Shown here: piece after piece, positions 5,455 to 9,885 of the stretch
How positions within the stretch are numbered: the stretch's first letter is position 1
How the letters are laid out: every line of letters starts with the position of its first letter
From: an uncultured Microbacterium sp.
GTDB lineage: Bacteria; Actinomycetota; Actinomycetes; Actinomycetales; Microbacteriaceae
NCBI GenBank assembly: GCA_937988695.1
Contig: CALKHM010000099.1
Span: forward strand, 1 to 9,885
DNA: 9,885 nucleotides
Direction of reading: 5' to 3'
The notes under the pieces: model-generated
Database searches by the model: none
What the model was told of the DNA's origin: nothing
What the model saw: only the letters and a program-made list of their open reading frames with translations
Made by a program: the position numbers and the translations under genes

Positions 5455-6189
5455 TCAGGCAGCGCTGAGCTCGGGTTCACGTTCAGGTTCAGGTTCGGGC
5501 CGGATGCGGGTGGGCGGCCGGCCGGGGGCGCGCACGCCACGGGGGACGCTCGCACGCTGCAGCAGTGCGAACACGCCGTCGAGCACGAGGGCGAGGGCGG
5601 CGACGAGGATCGCTCCCCCGAGCACCATGTCCAGCTGCTGCAGGGGGATGCCGGCGATGATGTACTGGCCGAGTCCGCCGATGTCGACGTACGACGCGAT
5701 GGTGACCGTGGCGACCACCTGCAGCACAGCGGATCGGATGCCGGCCACCAGCAGCGGCAGCCCGAGCGGCACCTCGATGCGCCACAGCACCTGCCAACCG
5801 GTCATGCCCATCGCGTGGCCGGCATCGATCACGGCTCGGTCGATGGCCTCGAAACCGGCGTAGGCACCGGCGAGGATCGAGGGGATGCCGAGGATCACGA
5901 ACGTCACGATCGCGGCGGCGGACGTGTGGATCACGCCCATCAGCAGCACCAGCAGGATGAACAGTCCGAACGAGGGCACAGCGCGTGCCGCGCCCGAGAC
6001 GGCGACGGCGATGTCGCGTCCACGTCCGCTGTGGCCGACAAGCCAGCCGACCGGAACCGCGATGAGCATCGCGATCGCGACGGAGATCACGGTGTACCAG
6101 AGGTGCACGCCGATGCTCTCGGCCACCGGGGCGGTGCCGTGCAGGTCGCCCGAGAAGATCCAGCGGATCGCGTCGATGAGGAAGCTCAT
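5455..6189 (-). CDS. Osmoprotectant ABC transporter permease (second)
   Basis: A 244-residue inner-membrane permease of the OpuC/ProW type. Hydrophobic helices lie at about 31-51, 61-85, 92-112, 146-166 and 188-210. The coupling helix that contacts the ATPase is the EAA-like loop DAGHAMGMTGWQVLWRIEVP (122-141). I start at ATG 6189, which overlaps the stop of the preceding permease in an ATGA; the open frame extends upstream to 7056, but that part is antisense-like and overlaps the other permease and the ATPase. The C-terminus carries an unusual Pro/Glu/Arg tail (about 224-241) encoded by a hexanucleotide tandem repeat and probably lies in the cytoplasm. It pairs with the first permease to form the channel. 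Confidence 0.88.
   Translation of the reverse strand: MSFLIDAIRWIFSGDLHGTAPVAESIGVHLWYTVISVAIAMLIAVPVGWLVGHSGRGRDIAVAVSGAARAVPSFGLFILLVLLMGVIHTSAAAIVTFVILGIPSILAGAYAGFEAIDRAVIDAGHAMGMTGWQVLWRIEVPLGLPLLVAGIRSAVLQVVATVTIASYVDIGGLGQYIIAGIPLQQLDMVLGGAILVAALALVLDGVFALLQRASVPRGVRAPGRPPTRIRPEPEPEREPELSAA
5473..5496 (-). repeat. Four-copy hexanucleotide repeat in the second permease gene
   Basis: Four consecutive hexamers of the form NNGTTC (gggttc, acgttc, aggttc, aggttc) encode alternating Pro/Arg-Glu pairs at the permease C-terminus. The units differ mainly in the first two bases, so this is a short degenerate repeat in frame with codons. Confidence 0.6.
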
Positions 6190-6866
6190 GCCAGGGCCTG
6201 CCTGGAGGCTGCCGCCACCCCGCGAGGTCGCCGTGGACGCCGTGCCCACGGCATCACCGGGCGCCCGGCGACCACGAGGATCACGTCGACCACGACCGCG
6301 ATGACGATCACCGCGACGATGCCGGAGAACACCTCGACGAGGATGCGCCGCTGCAGGCCGTTCGTGAACAGGTAGCCGAGATTGGTCACGCCCACGAGGA
6401 TCCCGACGGTGGCCAGGCCGATGGTGCTCGATGCCATCACACGCAGTCCCGCGAGGATCACCGGGCCCGCCAGCGGCAGATCGACGGCCCAGAATCGTCG
6501 TAGCGGGCCGTATCCCATCGCGATGGATGCGAGGCGGACGTCTTCGTCGCCGGCGGCCAGCCCGTCGGCGACCGAGCGGACCATCAGCGCGATGCCGTAC
6601 AGCGTGAGCGCGACGATGAGGTTCACGTCGCTGAGGTAGCTCGTGCCCAGGATCACCGGCAACAGGGCCAGCAGCGCCAGCGACGGGATCGTGTACAGCA
6701 GTCCGGTGATCACGAGGATCGGTCCATGCAGCAGCCGGTACCGCCACGCGATCCAGCCCAACGGCACCGAGAGGGCGAACGCGAGCACGATCGGGATCAC
6801 GCTCTGCCGCACGTGCACGAGCGACAGCTCGAGGATCAGTCCGAGGTTGTCGGCGATCCAGCTCAC
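6186..6866 (-). CDS. Osmoprotectant ABC transporter permease (first)
   Basis: A 226-residue membrane permease of the binding-protein-dependent type. Hydrophobic helices lie at about 23-41, 49-73, 82-98, 133-160 and 178-201. The EAA-type loop is VRLASIAMGYGPLRRFWAVDLP (110-131). YTIPSLALLALLP (58-70) is typical of OpuCB/OpuCD/YehY-like permeases. The start is GTG at 6866, inside a GTGA overlap with the ATPase stop, so translation is coupled. The tail after residue 206 is rich in Arg and cytoplasmic. It most likely forms a heterodimer with the second permease, as two distinct permeases follow one ATPase. The sequence shows no substrate determinants. Confidence 0.88.
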   Translation of the reverse strand: MSWIADNLGLILELSLVHVRQSVIPIVLAFALSVPLGWIAWRYRLLHGPILVITGLLYTIPSLALLALLPVILGTSYLSDVNLIVALTLYGIALMVRSVADGLAAGDEDVRLASIAMGYGPLRRFWAVDLPLAGPVILAGLRVMASSTIGLATVGILVGVTNLGYLFTNGLQRRILVEVFSGIVAVIVIAVVVDVILVVAGRPVMPWARRPRRPRGVAAASRQALA

Positions 6867-7690
6867 CCGCTCGCCCCATCCTGCGCGAGCGCGCCCTGGG
6901 TGCGTCCCTGCGCATCGACGACGACGGTTCCGCGCGCCGTCTGTTTGAGGTGCAGCGCCCGGCGCCCGCGCTCGGCGCCGATGAACGTCGAGACGAACTC
7001 GGATGCCGGGTCCTCGATGATCTCGCTCGGCGAGCCGACCTGCGCGATCTGCGCACCGATCTGCAGCAGAACCACCTGGTCGCCGAGCAGGAACGCCTCG
7101 TCGATGTCGTGCGTGACGAACACGATGGTCTTGCCGATCTCGCTCTGCAACCGGATGAGCTCCTGCTGCAGCTCGGCGCGCACGATAGGGTCGACGGCGC
7201 CGAACGGCTCGTCCATCAGCAGGATGTTCGGGTCGGCTGCCAGACCTCGGGCCACCCCGACGCGCTGCTGCTGACCTCCGGAGAGCTGGCTCGGATAGCG
7301 CCGGGCCATCTGCGCGTCGAGTCCGACGGTGTGCATGAGCTCCCGGGCCCGCCCCCGGGCATCCTTCTTCTTCATGCCCTGCAGCACCGGGACGGTGGCG
7401 ATGTTGTCCTCGACGGTCAGGTGCGGCAGCAGGCCGGAGTTCTGCATGACGTAGCCGATGCTGCGGCGCAGCGCCACCGCGGAGCGCGCGGCGATGTCGT
7501 CGCCGTCGATCTCGATGACGCCCGCCGTGGGCTCGACCATCCGGTTGATCATGCGCAGCAGGGTGGTCTTGCCGCAGCCGCTGGAGCCCACGAACACCGT
7601 GGTCCGGCGCGCCGGGATCACCAGGCTGAAGTCGCGCACGGCACGGGTGCCGTCGGGGAACTGCTTGGTGACGCCACGGAACTCGATCAT
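6863..7690 (-). CDS. Osmoprotectant ABC transporter ATP-binding protein (no CBS domain)
   Basis: A 275-residue ABC ATPase that energises quaternary-amine uptake. Visible motifs are Walker A GSSGCGKT (35-42), Q-loop Gln83, signature LSGGQQQR (136-143), Walker B ILLMDEP (156-162), D-loop AVD (165-167) and switch His194. YVMQNSGLLPHLTVEDNI (80-97) is typical of OpuCA/ProV-type proteins. It ends about 35 residues after the NBD core. OpuCA-like proteins of about 380 residues carry tandem CBS domains that this one lacks, so ionic-strength sensing through CBS is not available here. I start at ATG 7690 (MIEFRGV), where the ABC fold begins; the frame extends to 7756 without family character. The ribosome site is weak, and the gene begins 28 nt after the DUF427 gene, so it may depend on upstream translation. 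Confidence 0.9.
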   Translation of the reverse strand: MIEFRGVTKQFPDGTRAVRDFSLVIPARRTTVFVGSSGCGKTTLLRMINRMVEPTAGVIEIDGDDIAARSAVALRRSIGYVMQNSGLLPHLTVEDNIATVPVLQGMKKKDARGRARELMHTVGLDAQMARRYPSQLSGGQQQRVGVARGLAADPNILLMDEPFGAVDPIVRAELQQELIRLQSEIGKTIVFVTHDIDEAFLLGDQVVLLQIGAQIAQVGSPSEIIEDPASEFVSTFIGAERGRRALHLKQTARGTVVVDAQGRTQGALAQDGASG

Positions 7691-7718
7691 GGCGTGATCC
7701 GTCCCTCGCCCGCGGCGC

Positions 7719-8021
7719 TCAGTCGCCCACCTCCACGTCGGGAGCGAACGCGACATATCCGGAGAAGTCCTTGCCGACCTTCTCGATCGCGCTGGGGTAT
7801 GGCGTGGGGTACGCCCAGGCGCGGTCTTCCAGAACCTCGTCGCCGATGCGCACCGAGTAGTACTGGCACTCGCCCTTCCAGGGGCAGGTGTACGGCGTGT
7901 CGCTGTTCAGCAGCAGGCCCGCACCGACGGCCTGCGGCGGGAAATACCAGTTCCCCTCGATCCGGACGAGGTCTGCCTCGTCGGCTTCTGCGATGGTGAT
8001 GCCACCGAGTCGTGCCCTCAT
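7719..8021 (-). CDS. DUF427 domain protein
   Basis: A 100-residue protein that is a complete DUF427 domain: MRARLGGITIAEAD at the start, NWYFPPQAV (24-32), the hallmark TPYTCPWKGECQYYSV (42-57), then DRAWAYPTPYPSA (66-78) and GYVAFAPDVEV (88-98). The family is a small beta-rich fold of unknown function. ATG 8021 is chosen over the upstream ATG at 8090 because GGGAGGAA (8027-8034) lies five nt before it and the domain begins there. It sits 108 nt after the acetyltransferase gene and 28 nt before the ABC ATPase gene, all on one strand. Co-transcription with the importer is likely but a functional link is not shown. Confidence 0.85.
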   Translation of the reverse strand: MRARLGGITIAEADEADLVRIEGNWYFPPQAVGAGLLLNSDTPYTCPWKGECQYYSVRIGDEVLEDRAWAYPTPYPSAIEKVGKDFSGYVAFAPDVEVGD

Positions 8022-8129
8022 GGTCGTTCCTCCCATGTCGCCGGTCTCCGCGTGTTCGAGCGTAACCCAGGCCTCGGACATCGGGGCCATCCGTACATCC
8101 CACGAGCCCGTCGTGCAGACCGCGCAGCG

Positions 8130-9449
8130 TCAGTACCAGAAGCTCAGCCGTGGTGTCGCGGCGTGCGCGAGCACGCGGGCGGCGGCCGCGGCATCCGTGA
8201 CCTCGACCCGTCCGGCCGCCGCCAACGTCGACAACGAGACCCCGCCGAGGTACACGGCCGACAGCTCGGCGGTTCCCAGCCGCACCACGGGGATGTCGCG
8301 GGCGTCCGGGCCGTCGTCGGCGCGCACGAGCCCGTTGCCGTCGGAGCCGGCCTCCAGCAGCCACCGCCCGGAGCTGTGGGCGAGCGGGTCGGTCACCTCC
8401 AGGATCACGGCCCCGGGCGTGTCGTAGCCGCGGGCGGCCAGCGCCGTGACGACATCCAGCACGCGCACGTAGTGATGGTCGGCGAGCGTGATCTGCGCGG
8501 CCCGCTGATCGGAGATCATCCACAGCAGCGGCTCGTCCGTCGACAGCTCGGATGCCGTGACCGTGCCGATCAGCGGCAGCTCGATGAGATGACGCCAGAG
8601 GCCGGCGTAGGCCTCCGCGTCGGCGGCCACCAGCAGGGAGAGGCTCACCCGTGACTTCGTGAAGTCGTCGCGATTCTCGGCGACGGTGTACAGCGCCACA
8701 CCACGCACCCGGCCGGCGGGATCGGCGTACTGCACCGCGCGCACCCGACCCGCCGACTCGGCGTCCGCGTTCAGCTCGGCGAACCGATCCCAGTGGCCGT
8801 CGGGGATCGGGATCTCCCCGGGGCGTTGCAGTCGCACCTCGTCGTGCAGCGCGGGAAGCAGTCGGCGCGCGACCTCGCGGGAGACGAAGTCCACCCGGCC
8901 GGACGCGATGGGACCGGCCCACCGTGCGCGCTTGACGTCGATCGTCCACGAGGTCGTGGCCACGGCCGGCGCGAATCCGTAGCGTCCGTAGAGCGTCGAC
9001 TCGCTGACGGTGAGCCCCGCCATCGGCACCCCGAGCGAGACCGCGTGCCGCAGCTCGCCCTCCATCATGGCCCGGGCGATGCCGCGCCCCTGATGGGTGG
9101 GGGCCACCGTGACGGCACTGATCGCGACCATCGGCACCGTGCGGGCGCCGGGCACGGTCAGATCGGTCACCCACGACGCGAACGTGCCCACTGGGACGTC
9201 GGGCATCGGCCCGCCCGGGTCGAACACGCCGATGAGGCGGCGATGACGGGTGGACGCCAGCGAGGCGGCGATGTTCGACTCGGACCGCTCGGTGTCCAGG
9301 AACCCCCGCGCGGTCGCGTGCAGCCATCCGTCGAACGCGGGACGGTCGTTCGGCACGACCCGCAGCTGCAGGCCGTGCGCGGCAAGGAGCGCGGCCGCTG
9401 CGGGGTCCACCGGTCCGTCACGGTGCCGGGAGGCGATGTCGTCGTCCAT
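8130..9449 (-). CDS. Eis-like GNAT family N-acetyltransferase
   Basis: A 439-residue protein with Eis-type layout: an N-terminal GNAT domain (about 28-170), a second degenerate GNAT-like domain (about 185-320) and a C-terminal sterol-carrier-like domain (about 330-439). The acetyl-CoA loop is VTVAPTHQGRGIA (113-125), with Gln120-Gly121-Arg122-Gly123 holding the pyrophosphate. LYGRYGF (153-159) carries Tyr154, matching the general-acid Tyr of the Eis family. The protein ends SFWY, an aromatic C-terminal residue like that of Eis, whose terminal carboxylate takes part in catalysis. Known Eis proteins acetylate amines, including aminoglycosides and lysine side chains; the natural substrate here is unknown. 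It starts 25 nt after ispE with a GAGAGG ribosome site and is probably co-transcribed with it. Confidence 0.85.
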   Translation of the reverse strand: MDDDIASRHRDGPVDPAAAALLAAHGLQLRVVPNDRPAFDGWLHATARGFLDTERSESNIAASLASTRHRRLIGVFDPGGPMPDVPVGTFASWVTDLTVPGARTVPMVAISAVTVAPTHQGRGIARAMMEGELRHAVSLGVPMAGLTVSESTLYGRYGFAPAVATTSWTIDVKRARWAGPIASGRVDFVSREVARRLLPALHDEVRLQRPGEIPIPDGHWDRFAELNADAESAGRVRAVQYADPAGRVRGVALYTVAENRDDFTKSRVSLSLLVAADAEAYAGLWRHLIELPLIGTVTASELSTDEPLLWMISDQRAAQITLADHHYVRVLDVVTALAARGYDTPGAVILEVTDPLAHSSGRWLLEAGSDGNGLVRADDGPDARDIPVVRLGTAELSAVYLGGVSLSTLAAAGRVEVTDAAAAARVLAHAATPRLSFWY

Positions 9450-9474
9450 GCGTGTGATCCTCTCCGGTCGCGTC

Positions 9475-9885
9475 TCAGTCGGGCAGCACGCGCGCGCCGG
9501 GCACGGGCCCGTGCACGTGAAGGGCGTCGTGTCCAGCGGCGCTGAGGGCCACCTGCAGCTCGAGCGCGGACTGCTCGCCGTCGACGAGGAAGGCGATCGT
9601 CGGGCCCGAGCCGGACACCAGACCCGTCATCGCCCCCTCGCGCAGGCCGAGATCGATCAGCTCGTCCAATGCCGGTCGCAGGCGCAGCACGGCGGGGGTC
9701 AGGTCGTTGTCCGAGGCGGAGGCCAGCAGCGCGGCGTCGCCCTGCCGCAGCGCCTGCAGCACCGGCGGGAAGACCGCCGGACGCACCGGTGCGGGCGGGA
9801 TGTGCGCTCCGGCGCCGGACCGGTACTCGTCGAGCTCGTCGTAGACGGCAGGAGTCGACATCCCCTCGTCGCTGATCACCAGCAC
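9475..9885 (-). CDS. ispE: 4-diphosphocytidyl-2-C-methyl-D-erythritol kinase, C-terminal part (5' end outside window)
   Basis: The last 136 codons of a GHMP kinase. ISDEGMSTPAVYDELDEYR (4-22 of the visible part) corresponds to the family's GLSTP segment. NDLTPAVLRLRP (60-71) and the glycine-rich SGSGPTIAFL (91-100) are the conserved IspE C-terminal motifs. The enzyme phosphorylates CDP-methylerythritol in the methylerythritol-phosphate route to isoprenoids, in the cytoplasm. The first visible codon is an internal Val (GTG), not a start, because the GHMP N-terminal lobe and ATP loop lie beyond the right edge. An acetyltransferase gene follows after 25 nt. Confidence 0.88.
   Translation of the reverse strand: MLVISDEGMSTPAVYDELDEYRSGAGAHIPPAPVRPAVFPPVLQALRQGDAALLASASDNDLTPAVLRLRPALDELIDLGLREGAMTGLVSGSGPTIAFLVDGEQSALELQVALSAAGHDALHVHGPVPGARVLPD

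Noticed and set aside
4499..5863. 454-codon plus-strand open frame
   Set aside because: It lies antisense to the lipoprotein and second permease genes, which have clear family motifs. Its translation is low-complexity Arg/Gly/His/Val sequence typical of GC-rich shadow frames.
6190..7056. Upstream extension of the second permease frame to give 533 codons
   Set aside because: The extension overlaps the first permease and ATPase genes and is Arg-rich. The ATGA overlap at 6186-6189 marks the real start.
6950..7999. 349-codon plus-strand open frame
   Set aside because: It is antisense to the ABC ATPase and DUF427 genes, whose motifs are complete on the minus strand.
8022..8090. Longer DUF427 start at 8090
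   Set aside because: The 23 extra residues precede the domain and lack a ribosome site, whereas GGGAGGAA sits just before ATG 8021.
8022..8129. Promoter in the gap before the DUF427 gene (minus-strand TACGCT)
   Set aside because: A -10-like hexamer is present but no -35 match at suitable spacing, so it was not called.
7687..9327. 546-codon minus-strand open frame
   Set aside because: It reads the Eis-like and DUF427 genes in the wrong frame and gives Arg/Gly-rich sequence without domains.

Overview
This is a GC-rich window with long spurious antisense frames, tightly packed genes, ATGA/GTGA start-stop overlaps and an ispE fragment. It looks like an actinobacterial chromosome, probably a Microbacteriaceae-type organism. 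That placement is inferred from composition and gene style, not from a marker gene. I see no rRNA, tRNA, insertion sequence or CRISPR array.

Left part (1-3789): a divergent catabolic locus. On the minus strand, a dihydroorotase/allantoinase-type cyclic amidohydrolase is followed by the start of an MmgE/PrpD-family gene, which overlaps it by four bases and runs off the left edge. Facing away on the plus strand is an IclR-family regulator, then a 22-codon ORF joined by ATGA overlaps at both ends, then a 143-residue protein that resembles a type I phosphoribosyltransferase whose PRPP loop has decayed. The shared 270-bp control region holds an IclR-style palindrome over AT-rich -10-like sequences. 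A 9-bp inverted repeat encloses the iclR Shine-Dalgarno sequence and start codon. The likely theme is uptake or breakdown of a cyclic amide (pyrimidine-, hydantoin- or allantoin-like), but the substrate cannot be read from the sequence.

Middle (3790-4494): a single plus-strand gene for a six-helix membrane protein resembling the GPR1/FUN34/YaaH (SatP) acetate/succinate transporter family. It has its own recognisable promoter and ends at a perfect 18-bp inverted repeat that separates it from the convergent minus-strand genes.

Right part (4502-9885), all on the minus strand and read from the right edge leftwards: the 3' end of ispE (isoprenoid biosynthesis), an Eis-like GNAT acetyltransferase, a DUF427 protein, then a complete four-gene osmoprotectant-type ABC importer (ATPase, permease, permease, lipoprotein). 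The importer genes overlap or nearly touch and form an OpuC/OsmF-like quaternary-amine uptake operon. Its ATPase has no CBS domain.

The items most worth a second look are the iclR control elements, the 22-codon bridge, the degenerate PRTase-like protein beside a dihydroorotase-like enzyme, and the coding-like stretch after that protein's stop codon.
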